A stretch of DNA of 64,000 nt, from contig NZ_CP022221.1 in assembly GCF_004114935.1 (NCBI RefSeq), positions 1,178,001 through 1,242,000 of the forward strand. Reading direction: 5' to 3'. Within the stretch, counting starts at the first letter, position 1. Every line of letters starts with the position of its first letter. Made by a program: the position numbers and the translations under genes. The notes under the pieces are model-generated. The model was not told the DNA's origin. It worked only from the letters and a program-made list of their open reading frames with translations, and did not search any database. Positions 26,391-34,846 of the stretch are shown in pieces. This stretch comes from Bradyrhizobium zhanjiangense (lineage in GTDB: Bacteria; Pseudomonadota; Alphaproteobacteria; Rhizobiales; Xanthobacteraceae).

Positions 26391-26846
26391 GTGACCCAAC
26401 ACAACAATCAGCAAGCCCAGCGCAAGGCCGCGATGGCCGTGCTGGCGCACGCGGAGGCGGGCGAGATCGCCGCTCGCCTCCGCAACTTAGCCCTGCCGGC
26501 CCATCAGGATCTGCGCGAAGGCGAAAACGGTCTGGTCATGCTGCGCGGCCGGGTCGGCGGCGACGGTGCGCCGTTCAACCTCGGCGAAGCCACGGTGTCG
26601 CGCGCGGCGGTCCGGCTTGCCAGCGGCGAGGTCGGCTTCGGCTACACCCTTGGCCGCGATGGTGAGAAGGCGCGGCTGATCGCGCTGTGCGACGCGCTGG
26701 TGCAGTCCTGCGATTTCAGCGCAGCCGTCGAGCGCGACGTTATCGCGCCGTTGCGCGAGCAGCTTATGACGAGGCGCCAGCAGGTGGCGGCGAAGACTGC
26801 CGCAACGAAGGTTGATTTCTACACCATGGTGCGCGGTGAGGGGTGA
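26391..26846 (+). CDS. phnG: C-P lyase core subunit PhnG
   Basis: A 151-residue protein starting at GTG 26391. PhnG is part of the PhnGHIJ core complex and, with PhnI, H and L, helps attach phosphonate to C1 of ribose with loss of adenine. Family features are RKAAMAVLAHAEAGEIAARL near residue 11, RPGEN-like DLREGENGLVMLRGRVGGDGAPFNLGEATVSR, and GYTLGRDGEKARLIALCDAL near 85. First gene of phnGHIJKLMN; the next start follows within 4 nt of its stop. Confidence 0.9.
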   Translation: MTQHNNQQAQRKAAMAVLAHAEAGEIAARLRNLALPAHQDLREGENGLVMLRGRVGGDGAPFNLGEATVSRAAVRLASGEVGFGYTLGRDGEKARLIALCDALVQSCDFSAAVERDVIAPLREQLMTRRQQVAAKTAATKVDFYTMVRGEG

Positions 26847-26850
26847 GGTC

Positions 26851-27459
26851 ATGACCACGATTGCGGAACTGCCGCCGGGGTTCGCCGATAAGGTGTTGTC
26901 GGCGCAATCGACCTTCCGCTCGGTGATGGACGCGATGGCGCGGCCGGGCTCGGTCCAGCGTATCGTGCCGACAGCCGGAACGCCCCATACGATGATGCGC
27001 GGCACCGCCGCGATCGCGCTGACGCTGTTCGATCACGACACGCCACTCTGGCTCGATGCGTGCATGGCGCAAAATTCCGACGGGGTGAAGTGGCTCAAGT
27101 TCCACACCGGCGCGCCGGTGGTGCAGGACACCTCGATTGCGAGCTTTGCGCTGATCGGCGACGGCGCACTGCTTCCGCCGCTCGAGCGCTTCGCGCTCGG
27201 CACCAGCGAATATCCGGATCGCTCGACCACATTGATCCTCCAGGTCGATAGCCTGGGCGCGGGACGCAGCTTCGAGCTGCGCGGTCCCGGCATCGACGGC
27301 GCCGCGACGCTCCAGGCGTCGATCAAGCCGTTCGACCTGTTCGAGCGCCTGCGGTTCAACGAGCCGCTGTTTCCGCGCGGCCTCGATGTGGTGCTGGTCG
27401 CCGATGATGCCGTGGTCGCGATTCCGCGCACCACGCGCGTTGCGAACAAGGGAAGCTGA
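26851..27459 (+). CDS. phnH: C-P lyase core subunit PhnH
   Basis: A 202-residue protein from the ATG at 26851, four bases after phnG. Recognised by ADKVLSAQSTFRSVMDAMARPGSVQRI near residue 10, LTLFDHDTPLWLD near 55, and PDRSTTLILQVDSLG in the middle. PhnH dimerises and docks on PhnGIJ; it is needed for the nucleoside phosphonylation step. It ends 3 nt before phnI. Confidence 0.92.
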   Translation: MTTIAELPPGFADKVLSAQSTFRSVMDAMARPGSVQRIVPTAGTPHTMMRGTAAIALTLFDHDTPLWLDACMAQNSDGVKWLKFHTGAPVVQDTSIASFALIGDGALLPPLERFALGTSEYPDRSTTLILQVDSLGAGRSFELRGPGIDGAATLQASIKPFDLFERLRFNEPLFPRGLDVVLVADDAVVAIPRTTRVANKGS

Positions 27460-27462
27460 AGC

Positions 27463-28563
27463 ATGTATGTCGCAGTCAAAGGCGGCGAACGCGCCATCGA
27501 GAACGCTCATCGCCTGCTCGCCAATGCGCGGCGCGGCGACCAAAGCGTTCCGGAAGTCACGCTCGACCAGATCTCGGAGCAGCTCGGCCTCGCCGTCGAC
27601 CGCGTCATGAGCGAAGGCTCGCTCTATGACCGCGAGCTCGCGGCGCTCGCGATCAAGCAGGCGCGCGGCGATCTGATCGAGGCGATCTTCCTGGTCCGCG
27701 CCTTCCGTGCCACGCTGCCGCGCTACGGCGCGAGCGAGCCGGTCGACACCGGCGCCATGCGCGTGCAGCGACGGGTGTCCTCGACCTTCAAGGACATTCC
27801 GGGCGGCCAGATCCTCGGGCCGACCTTCGACTATACCCACCGCCTGCTCGATCCCTCGCTCGCCGAAGGCTTTGTACCGGAAGCACCGGCGATAGCCGAA
27901 GCCTCGACCGCGGCGACGCCGCGCGTGACGGATATTCTCGGCCGTGACGGACTGATCGAATCCTCGCCGCAGGCCGACGACGGCGCCGGCGTCGGCGATC
28001 TCACCCGCGAGCCCTTGAATTTTCCGGCGGACCGCGACCTGCGCCTGCAAAATCTGGCGCGTGGTGACGAAGGCTTTCTGCTGGCGATGGGCTATTCCAC
28101 CCAGCGCGGCTATGGCCGCAACCATCCCTTCGCCGGCGAGATCCGCTTCGGTGAGGTCGAGGTCGAATTCTTCGCTGAAGACGTCGGCTTCGCCGTGCCG
28201 CTCGGCTCGATCGAGCTCACGGAGTGCCAGATGGTCAACCAGTTCAAGGGATCGGCGACGGAAGCGCCGTGCTTCACCCGTGGCTATGGCCTCGCCTTCG
28301 GTCAGAGCGAGCGCAAGACCATGTCGATGGCGCTGGTCGACCGCGCACTGCGTGCCCGCGAGCTTGGCGAGGAGGCGCTCGCCCCGGCGCAAGATGAAGA
28401 ATTCGTGCTGTCGCATTCGGACAACGTCCAGGCGACCGGCTTCGTCGAGCATCTCAAGCTGCCGCACTATGTCGACTTCCAGTCCGAGCTCGGCCTGCTC
28501 CGCAAGCTGCGCCAAGAATTTGCCGAGGCCAATGCTGAGCCCATGAAGGAGGCCGCGGAATGA
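27463..28563 (+). CDS. phnI: C-P lyase core subunit PhnI (nucleosidase)
   Basis: A 366-residue protein that, with G, H and L, converts ATP and methylphosphonate to ribose 1-methylphosphonate 5-triphosphate. The N-terminus MYVAVKGGERAIENAHRLL is diagnostic, as are RVSSTFKDIPGGQILGPTFDYTHRLLDPSL near residue 103 and GYSTQRGYGRNHPFAGEIRFGEVEVEF near 207. The HPFAGE region contributes to the metal site shared with PhnJ. Its end overlaps phnJ by 4 nt (ATGA). Confidence 0.94.
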   Translation: MYVAVKGGERAIENAHRLLANARRGDQSVPEVTLDQISEQLGLAVDRVMSEGSLYDRELAALAIKQARGDLIEAIFLVRAFRATLPRYGASEPVDTGAMRVQRRVSSTFKDIPGGQILGPTFDYTHRLLDPSLAEGFVPEAPAIAEASTAATPRVTDILGRDGLIESSPQADDGAGVGDLTREPLNFPADRDLRLQNLARGDEGFLLAMGYSTQRGYGRNHPFAGEIRFGEVEVEFFAEDVGFAVPLGSIELTECQMVNQFKGSATEAPCFTRGYGLAFGQSERKTMSMALVDRALRARELGEEALAPAQDEEFVLSHSDNVQATGFVEHLKLPHYVDFQSELGLLRKLRQEFAEANAEPMKEAAE

Positions 28564-29450
28564 ACGCGCCCGCCTACAATTTCGCCTATCTCGACGAGCA
28601 GACCAAGCGGATGATCCGCCGTGCGATCCTCAAGGCGATCGCGATCCCCGGCTATCAGGTGCCGTTCGCCAGCCGCGAAATGCCGATGCCCTATGGCTGG
28701 GGCACCGGCGGCGTGCAGGTGACGGCTGCGATCCTCGGTCCTCAGGACGTGCTGAAGGTGATCGATCAGGGTTCCGACGATACCACCAACGCGATCTCGA
28801 TCCGCAAGTTCTTCGCCAAGACCGCGGGCGTCGCCACGACGACGGCGACGGATAAGGCGACGGTGATCCAGACCCGTCACCGCATCCCGGAGACGGCGCT
28901 GAATGAAAACCAGGTGCTGGTCTATCAGGTACCAATCCCGGAGCCGCTGCGCTTCCTCGAGCCGCGCGAGACCGAGACGCGGCGCATGCATGCGCTCGCC
29001 GAATACGGCCTGATGCATGTGAAGCTCTATGAGGACATCGCCCGCTTCGGCCATATTGCGACCGCCTACGCCTATCCGGTGAAGGTGAATGCGCGCTATG
29101 TGATGGATCCCTCGCCGACGCCGAAATTCGACAATCCCAAGATGGACAATTGTCCGGCGCTGCAATTGTTCGGCGCCGGCCGCGAGAAGCGCATCTATGC
29201 GATCCCGCCCTATACGCAGGTGGTGTCGCTCGATTTCGAGGACCACCCGTTCGAGCCTTACCGCTTCAACGCGCCCTGCGCGCTGTGTGGCGCCGAAAAT
29301 TCCTATCTCGACGAGATCGTCACGGACGACAGGGGCGGACGCATGTTCGTCTGCTCGGATACCGATTATTGCGAGGGACGGCAGGCCGCCGGCCATCACG
29401 GCAGCCTGAGCGCCGCGCCGTACAAGGAGAAGGCGGGCTCACATGGTTGA
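28560..29450 (+). CDS. phnJ: C-P lyase (radical SAM), PhnJ
   Basis: A 296-residue radical SAM enzyme that breaks the carbon–phosphorus bond, giving a hydrocarbon such as methane plus 5-phosphoribosyl 1,2-cyclic phosphate. The unusual cluster motif Cys-x2-Cys-x21-Cys-x5-Cys is intact, beginning at CALC near residue 240 and ending in CSDTDYC. The glycyl-radical region is MPYGWGTGGVQV near residue 42. All key residues seen in active PhnJ are present, so the pathway should be functional. Overlaps phnI and phnK. Confidence 0.95.
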   Translation: MNAPAYNFAYLDEQTKRMIRRAILKAIAIPGYQVPFASREMPMPYGWGTGGVQVTAAILGPQDVLKVIDQGSDDTTNAISIRKFFAKTAGVATTTATDKATVIQTRHRIPETALNENQVLVYQVPIPEPLRFLEPRETETRRMHALAEYGLMHVKLYEDIARFGHIATAYAYPVKVNARYVMDPSPTPKFDNPKMDNCPALQLFGAGREKRIYAIPPYTQVVSLDFEDHPFEPYRFNAPCALCGAENSYLDEIVTDDRGGRMFVCSDTDYCEGRQAAGHHGSLSAAPYKEKAGSHG

Positions 29451-30255
29451 CCAAGACATGGCTGATCTCGATACGCTCGAAAACGACCAGCCGTTGCTGG
29501 TTGCGGAGTCGCTCAGCAAGTCCTTCGGCCGCATCGCCGCCTGCCGCGACGTTTCCTTCGCGCTCTACCCCGGCGAAGTGCTGGCGATCGTCGGCGAGTC
29601 CGGCTCGGGCAAGTCGACGCTGCTGCAAATGCTGTCGGGCCAGCTCGCGCCGAGCGCCGGCCAGGTCTCCTACCGGATGCGCGACGGCGTCACTCGCGAT
29701 CTCACCACGCTGGGCGAAGCCGAGCGGCGATTCCTGTTCCGCACCGACTGGGGCTATGTGCACCAGGATCCCGCGCAGGGCCTGCGCATGGCGGTCTCGG
29801 CCGGCGCCAATGTCGGCGAGCGGCTGATGGCGGTCGGGTGGGATCATTACGGCCGCATCCGCGACACCGCGTCGGACTGGCTGACGCGGGTCGAGATCGA
29901 CGTCGCCCGCATCGACGATGCGCCGCGCACTTATTCCGGCGGCATGCGCCAGCGCCTCCAGATCGCGCGCAACCTCGTCACCGGGCCGCGGCTGGTGTTC
30001 ATGGACGAGCCGACCGGCGGCCTCGACGTCTCCGTGCAGGCCCGCCTGCTCGACCTCCTGCGCAGCCTGGTCGCCGAGCTGCACCTCGCCGTCATCATCG
30101 TGACCCACGATCTTGCGGTGGCGCGGCTGTTGTCGCACCGCGTGATGGTGATGAAGGGCGGCCGCGTTATCGAGACCGGTCTCACCGACCAGGTGCTCGA
30201 CGATCCCCGTGAGCCCTATACCCAACTCCTCGTCTCCTCGATTCTCCCGCCATGA
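29443..30255 (+). CDS. phnK: C-P lyase ABC protein PhnK
   Basis: A 270-residue ABC ATPase without a membrane partner; PhnK binds the PhnGHIJ core rather than a transporter. Walker A GESGSGKST near residue 47, signature YSGGMRQRLQIARN near 165, Walker B RLVFMDEPTGGLDVS near 184, and the THDLAVARLL switch histidine near 222. The GYVHQDPAQGLRM segment is typical of PhnK. The ATG at 29443 overlaps the end of phnJ by 8 nt; a second ATG at 29458 is also possible. Overlaps phnL by 4 nt. Confidence 0.92.
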   Translation: MVDQDMADLDTLENDQPLLVAESLSKSFGRIAACRDVSFALYPGEVLAIVGESGSGKSTLLQMLSGQLAPSAGQVSYRMRDGVTRDLTTLGEAERRFLFRTDWGYVHQDPAQGLRMAVSAGANVGERLMAVGWDHYGRIRDTASDWLTRVEIDVARIDDAPRTYSGGMRQRLQIARNLVTGPRLVFMDEPTGGLDVSVQARLLDLLRSLVAELHLAVIIVTHDLAVARLLSHRVMVMKGGRVIETGLTDQVLDDPREPYTQLLVSSILPP

Positions 30256-30962
30256 GCTTTTCGATGACCGCAATGATCGACGTTGCCGATGCCCAAAAGA
30301 CCTTTACGATGCACTTGCAAGGCGGCATCGAGCTGCCTGTCGTGCGCGGCGTGACCTTCCACGTCAATCCCGGCGAATGCGTCGTGCTGTCGGGGCCATC
30401 AGGCGCCGGCAAATCGTCGATCCTGAAGATGATTTTTGGCAACTATCGCTGCGATAGCGGCCGCATCGGCATCCGCCATCGCGGCGCGCTGATCGATCTC
30501 GCCAGTGCCGAGCCGCGGCAGGTGCTCAACGTCCGCCGTTCCACCATCGGCTATGTCAGCCAGTTCCTGCGGGCGGTACCGCGGGTTGCCACCATCGACG
30601 TCGTGGCCGAGCCGCTGATCGTCAACGGTCTGGCGCGCGCTGAAGCACAGCAGCGCGCAGGCAGCCTGCTGCATCGTCTCAACATCCCCGAGCGGCTCTG
30701 GCAGCTTCCGCCTGCGACCTTCTCCGGCGGCGAGCAGCAGCGCGTCAACATCGCGCGCGGCTTCATCTCGGATTTGCCGATCCTGCTGCTGGACGAACCG
30801 ACCGCTTCGCTTGATGCCGCCAACCGTGCCGTCGTGGTCGAGCTGGTCACTGAAAAAAAGCGCCAGGGCGTTGCCATGGTCGCCATTGTCCATGACGACG
30901 AAATCCGTCATCTGATTGCCGACCGCATCGTCGATGTCACCAGCTTCGCCGCCGCGGCCTGA
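30252..30962 (+). CDS. phnL: C-P lyase ABC protein PhnL
   Basis: A 236-residue LolD-like ABC ATPase required with PhnG, H and I for phosphonate–ribose coupling. Opening DAQKTFTMHLQGGIELPVVRGVTFHVNPGE is typical. Walker A GPSGAGKSS near residue 47, signature FSGGEQQRVNIARGF near 157, and Walker B LLLDEPTASLD near 178. The FLRAVPRVATIDVVAEPL segment is characteristic of PhnL. It ends 5 nt before phnM. Confidence 0.92.
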   Translation: MSFSMTAMIDVADAQKTFTMHLQGGIELPVVRGVTFHVNPGECVVLSGPSGAGKSSILKMIFGNYRCDSGRIGIRHRGALIDLASAEPRQVLNVRRSTIGYVSQFLRAVPRVATIDVVAEPLIVNGLARAEAQQRAGSLLHRLNIPERLWQLPPATFSGGEQQRVNIARGFISDLPILLLDEPTASLDAANRAVVVELVTEKKRQGVAMVAIVHDDEIRHLIADRIVDVTSFAAAA

Positions 30963-30967
30963 AGGGA

Positions 30968-32125
30968 ATGGATATGAACGCCAAGGACACCGTCATCGCC
31001 AACGCCAGGATCGTGCTGGCCGACCAGGTGATCGAGCAGGGCTGGCTTGCTCTCGCGGGCGGACGCATCGCCGAGATCGGCGAGGGCAGGGCGCCCGCCG
31101 GCGCCGAGAATGCCGGCGGCGACCTCATCATGCCCGGCCTGATCGAGCTTCACACCGACCATCTCGAAGCCCATTACGTGCCGCGGCCAAAAGTGTTCTG
31201 GAATCCGGTCGCCGCCGTCATCTCCTATGACGGCCAGCTCGCCACATCAGGCATCACCACCGTCTTCGATTCGCTGCGGGTCTGGCGCGAAGAGGGCGCC
31301 GAGGAAGTCGATGGCCGCGCCGGCGTGCTCGCCGCCGCAATCACGACTGCGCGCGATGCCAGCCTGTTGCGTGCCGATCACTTCCTGCATCTGCGCTGCG
31401 AAATCCCGATGCCGAGCGTCGTCGAGGAGGCCAAGGAGCTGATCGACCGTCCCGACGTCAAGCTGATGTCGCTGATGGATCACACGCCTGGCCAGCGTCA
31501 GTTCCGCGACGAGGTCAAGCTGCGCGACTATTATCGCGGCAAGGGCGGCGGCAAGACCGATGCCGAGCTCGACGAGCTGTTCGCAAAGCGCTTCGAGTAC
31601 CAGAAGCAATATGCCGCGACCAACATGCGCGAGATCGTGGCGCTGGCGCATCAGTACAAGATTGCGCTGGCGAGCCACGACGACACGACCGAGGAGAACG
31701 TCGCGGACGCCGTGCGCGACGGCGTCGCCGTGGCGGAATTTCCCACCACGCTGGAGGCCGCGCGCGGCCTGCACCAGGCCGGCATCGACATCCTGATGGG
31801 CGCGCCTAACGTCGTGCGCGGCGGCTCGCACTCCGGCAACATCGCCGCGGTCGATCTCGCGCGTGAAGGCCTGCTCGATATCCTGTCGTCGGATTACATC
31901 CCGTCGAGCCTGCTGATGGGTGCGCTGCAGCTGCCCGAGCATGTGCCTGCGATCAGCCTTCCGTCGGCGATCCGCACCGTGACCAAGGCGCCTGCCGATG
32001 CGGTCGGACTCACCGATCGCGGCGAGGTCGCGATCGGCAAGCGCGCCGACCTGATCCGCGTGCATGTTGCGGGCAGCGTTCCCGTCGTCCGCAGCGTCTG
32101 GCGCGAAGGGAGCCGTGTCGCATGA
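30968..32125 (+). CDS. phnM: alpha-D-ribose 1-methylphosphonate 5-triphosphate diphosphatase PhnM
   Basis: A 385-residue amidohydrolase, the operon copy of PhnM. It opens DMNAKDTVIANARIVLADQVIEQGWL and has the metal motif LIELHTDHLEAHYVPRP near residue 58, a SLMDHTPGQRQF loop near 166, ALASHDDTTEENV near 233 and [14 protein letters not shown] near 277. It should release pyrophosphate before PhnJ acts. It is the canonical E. coli-like form, whereas the copy at 19751–20944 has HGDAFERQ and no GQRQF loop. Confidence 0.93.
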   Translation: MDMNAKDTVIANARIVLADQVIEQGWLALAGGRIAEIGEGRAPAGAENAGGDLIMPGLIELHTDHLEAHYVPRPKVFWNPVAAVISYDGQLATSGITTVFDSLRVWREEGAEEVDGRAGVLAAAITTARDASLLRADHFLHLRCEIPMPSVVEEAKELIDRPDVKLMSLMDHTPGQRQFRDEVKLRDYYRGKGGGKTDAELDELFAKRFEYQKQYAATNMREIVALAHQYKIALASHDDTTEENVADAVRDGVAVAEFPTTLEAARGLHQAGIDILMGAPNVVRGGSHSGNIAAVDLAREGLLDILSSDYIPSSLLMGALQLPEHVPAISLPSAIRTVTKAPADAVGLTDRGEVAIGKRADLIRVHVAGSVPVVRSVWREGSRVA

Positions 32126-32718
32126 GCGAAACCGCGGCCATGGCGCAGGGCTTGGCAGGCGGGACTGGTCCCGGGCGGCTGGTGCTCGTGGTTGGTCCCA
32201 GCGGTGCCGGTAAGGATACGCTGCTGCGCTTGGCGCAGGCAGCGTGTAGTGAGGATCACGAAATCGTCTTTCCACGCCGCGTCGTGACGCGGGAATCCTC
32301 CGGTCACGAAGACAATGTCGCGCTCGGCCCCGACGAATTCCGCCGCGCGCAGCAGCATGGCGATTTCGCCGTACACTGGGAGGCACACGGACATTCCTAC
32401 GCGCTGCCGCTCGAGATCAACGACGATATCCGCGCCGGACGCACGGTGGTCGTCAACGTCTCGCGCACCGTGATCGGCGCGTTGCGCCAAACCTATGCCA
32501 ATGTCGTGGTGGTCGCGATCACGGCGCCGCCGGACGTGCTGGCGCAACGGCTTGCCGCGCGGGCGCGACATAGCGACGGCAACATCGCGGAACGGCTGTC
32601 GCGCAGCGTCGATCATGCGCAGGCGCAGGCCGATGTCACCATCCTCAACGCCGGCAGCGCGGATTATCATGGCCGTCAGCTCCTGCGGGTGATCAGGAAC
32701 GAAGGCTGGCAGGAATAA
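32122..32718 (+). CDS. phnN: ribose 1,5-bisphosphate phosphokinase PhnN
   Basis: A 198-residue P-loop kinase that turns ribose 1,5-bisphosphate into PRPP, returning the C-P lyase ribose to nucleotide metabolism. P-loop GPSGAGKDT near residue 29, then a guanylate-kinase-like fold: RRVVTRESSGHEDNVAL near 52, HWEAHGHSYALPLEI near 85 and RARHSDGNIAERLSRS near 145. The GKDT ending of the P-loop is the PhnN signature. Overlaps phnM by 4 nt. Confidence 0.92.
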   Translation: MSETAAMAQGLAGGTGPGRLVLVVGPSGAGKDTLLRLAQAACSEDHEIVFPRRVVTRESSGHEDNVALGPDEFRRAQQHGDFAVHWEAHGHSYALPLEINDDIRAGRTVVVNVSRTVIGALRQTYANVVVVAITAPPDVLAQRLAARARHSDGNIAERLSRSVDHAQAQADVTILNAGSADYHGRQLLRVIRNEGWQE

Positions 32719-32740
32719 CCAGCGCAACCAGGAGAGTGGA

Positions 32741-33352
32741 ATGTCGGTGATCGAAACGGTCGAACAGCTGGAGGCCATCTATGGCGTCACCAACGATGCC
32801 TCGACCGTCAAAGTCGCCGACCATGTCACGCCGCTCTACCGCATCTACATCGAAAAGGCGCCGTTCGCGGCGCTCGCCACCATTGGACCGGAGGGTATCG
32901 ACTGCTCGCCGCGCGGCGACCTGCCCGGCTTCGTCCGCATCCATGACCCCAAGACGCTGATGCTGCCGGACCGGCGCGGCAACAACCGGGTCGATTCCCT
33001 GCGCAACATCGTGCGCGATCCCCGGGTGTCGCTGATGTTCTTGATTCCCGGCTCCGGCAATGCGGTTCGTGCCAACGGCCGCGCCCATCTCTCGATTGAT
33101 CCCGAGCTGCTGGCCTCGTTCAAGGTCGAAGGCAAGGCACCGCGCAGCGTCATGGTGATGAGCGTGGACGAGATCTATTTCCAGTGCGCCCGCGCCATCG
33201 TCCGCTCCGATCTCTGGAATCCAGACAAGCGCGTCGATCCGAAAACCCTGCCGACGCCCGGCCAGATTCTGGCCGAGATGAGCGAGAACAAGGTCGGCGG
33301 CGACGAATACGATCGCGCCTGGCCCGCGCGCGCCGCCGCGACGATGTGGTGA
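32741..33352 (+). CDS. pyridoxamine 5'-phosphate oxidase-like FMN-binding protein
   Basis: A 203-residue split-barrel flavoprotein of the MSMEG_1061-like PPOX group. Features are APFAALATIGPEGIDCSPRGDLPGFVRIHD near residue 45, LPDRRGNNRVDSLRNIVRDPRVSLMFLIPG near 76, and QCARAIVRSDLWNP near 150. Such proteins bind FMN and reduce or oxidise small molecules. It starts 23 nt after phnN on the same strand, before any terminator, so it is probably the last gene of the phn operon. No link of this family to phosphonates is established. Confidence 0.8.
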   Translation: MSVIETVEQLEAIYGVTNDASTVKVADHVTPLYRIYIEKAPFAALATIGPEGIDCSPRGDLPGFVRIHDPKTLMLPDRRGNNRVDSLRNIVRDPRVSLMFLIPGSGNAVRANGRAHLSIDPELLASFKVEGKAPRSVMVMSVDEIYFQCARAIVRSDLWNPDKRVDPKTLPTPGQILAEMSENKVGGDEYDRAWPARAAATMW

Positions 33353-33379
33353 GTCTCCGTTCTCTCTCGTCTCCCTCGC

Positions 33380-33515
33380 CCCGCTCTTGTGGGGAGAGGG
33401 CGGGGTGAGGGGCTCGCTCCGCGTATGAGATCGTCGATAGACCTGTACCCCCTCACCCGGATTGCATCTTCGATGCAATCCGACCTCTCCCCGCAAGCGG
33501 GGCGAGGTGAAGAGG
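33380..33515. repeat. composite hairpin repeat (CCTCACCC/CCTCTCCCCGC type)
   Basis: Several stems are present, including GGATTGCAT (33459–33467) with ATGCAATCC (33473–33481) and CCCCGC/GCGGGG near 33488–33502. The element separates the phn operon from the convergent SDR gene and probably ends transcription on both sides. It is related to the repeats at 18879 and 51522. Confidence 0.6.
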
Positions 33516-33523
33516 GCGCCCCC

Positions 33524-34255
33524 CTAATTAAACGCCATGCCGCCGCTCAGCGCGATGGTCTGCCCGGTCATGTAGGCGTTGTCGACCAGCAGCATCACCG
33601 CCTTCGCCACCTCATCCGCCGTACCGAAGCGGCCGAGCGGAATGCGGCTGACGAGCTGTTGCTGGCCGCTCATCATGTCGGTCTCGATCAATGACGGCGC
33701 CACCGCATTGACCGTGATGCCTTCCTTCACGAGGCGCGCCGCATAACCTCGCGTCAGGCCTTCCAGACCGGCCTTGGATGCATTGTAATGCGGCCCGATG
33801 GCGCCGGCACCGCGCGCAGCGCCCGAGGAGATGTTGACGATGCGCCCCCACTTCCTCGCGCGCATCGACGGCAGCACCGCCTGCGTACACAGGAAGGCGG
33901 ATTTCAGGTTGACCAGGATGGTGCGGTCGAAATCGTCTTCGGTGAGATCATCGACGCCGCGCGTGATGGCGATGCCGGCATTGTTGACGAGGATGTCGAT
34001 CGGCCCGAGCCCACCAGTGACACGCTCGACCATTCCGGCTACGGCCTCGCGCTGCGAGACGTCGGCGGCGATCACGATCGCGCGGCCGCCCTGCTTGCCG
34101 ATCTCGCCTGCGAGCTGCTCGGCCTGGCCGATCTGCTCGCGGCAGTTGATCGCCACCGCGGCGCCTGCTTCAGCTAACGCGCGACATACGGCGGCGCCAA
34201 TTCCGCGCGAGCCGCCGGTGACGAGCGCCGTGCGCCCCTTCAGATCATCCGCCAT
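33524..34255 (-). CDS. SDR family oxidoreductase (FabG-like)
   Basis: A 243-residue NAD(P)-dependent short-chain dehydrogenase. TGGSRGIG cofactor loop near residue 13, NNAGIA near 88, the catalytic Ser of INISSGAARGAGAIG near 138 and the YNASKAG tyrosine/lysine near 153–157. The ATG at 34255 follows GGGAGA; a TTG 15 nt upstream is less likely. Closest in style to 3-oxoacyl-ACP reductases or to acetoacetyl-CoA reductases. It is isolated, convergent with the phn operon, so the substrate is unknown. Confidence 0.85.
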   Translation of the reverse strand: MADDLKGRTALVTGGSRGIGAAVCRALAEAGAAVAINCREQIGQAEQLAGEIGKQGGRAIVIAADVSQREAVAGMVERVTGGLGPIDILVNNAGIAITRGVDDLTEDDFDRTILVNLKSAFLCTQAVLPSMRARKWGRIVNISSGAARGAGAIGPHYNASKAGLEGLTRGYAARLVKEGITVNAVAPSLIETDMMSGQQQLVSRIPLGRFGTADEVAKAVMLLVDNAYMTGQTIALSGGMAFN

Positions 34256-34642
34256 CTCCGGATCTCCCAAATCGTCTGCTTTGCGGTTGCTGGGAGCGTA
34301 TCATGCCGGCCGCGCGCGGGTGTTGAACTCATCGCGAGATGAATCCGGCTGTCAGCGCTTCCTGCGGGAGAAGCGCCCCGGCGTGCCGCTATCAAATATG
34401 GATAGCCATTTCATTGACCAATCGCGGCAATCGCTCGATATTCGCAGCATCGAAACTGCTCCTCGAGCCGAAGCTGCGATATGAGAACCGATCACCAGCG
34501 AAATCCAGGCGACATGCACGCTTGCATGACGCGTCGCTGTTTCTCGGCGGCCACCGGCGCCTGTTGTTGTTGCTGACCGACTCCTAGCAGCATCCCGCAA
34601 ATCTCAAGACAGGAACGCCGAAAACTCGGCGAACGAGCAGTC

Positions 34643-34846
34643 ATGTCCCAAACCCAGTCGAACGCCTACATCATCGAGATCCAAGACCGCGCCGCCGGGA
34701 TCATCACCAGAGACGCGCGTGGCTTCCGCTTCTTCTCCTCGGAGCGCCTGTTCGACAGTCTCGAAGGCCGTCAGTTCCGTTCGGCGCGCGAGGCCGAGCG
34801 CGCCGCCCACGCGGTGCTCTCCGAGCGGAGGCGGCGTCTGAGCTGA
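34643..34846 (+). CDS. small hypothetical protein (67 aa)
   Basis: Sixty-seven residues, opening SQTQSNAYIIEIQDRAAGII, then a charged helical C-terminus ending REAERAAHAVLSERRRRLS. Codon use is like that of its neighbours. The layout (a short beta segment followed by an amphipathic helix) resembles small conserved Bradyrhizobium proteins of unknown function. It is convergent and directly adjacent to the histone-like gene. No role can be given. The 34271–34642 gap before it shows no convincing gene. Confidence 0.5.
   Translation: MSQTQSNAYIIEIQDRAAGIITRDARGFRFFSSERLFDSLEGRQFRSAREAERAAHAVLSERRRRLS

Noticed and set aside
34339..34587. 82-codon plus-strand frame in the gap after the SDR gene
   Set aside because: No ribosome site, poor composition, and no recognisable segment.
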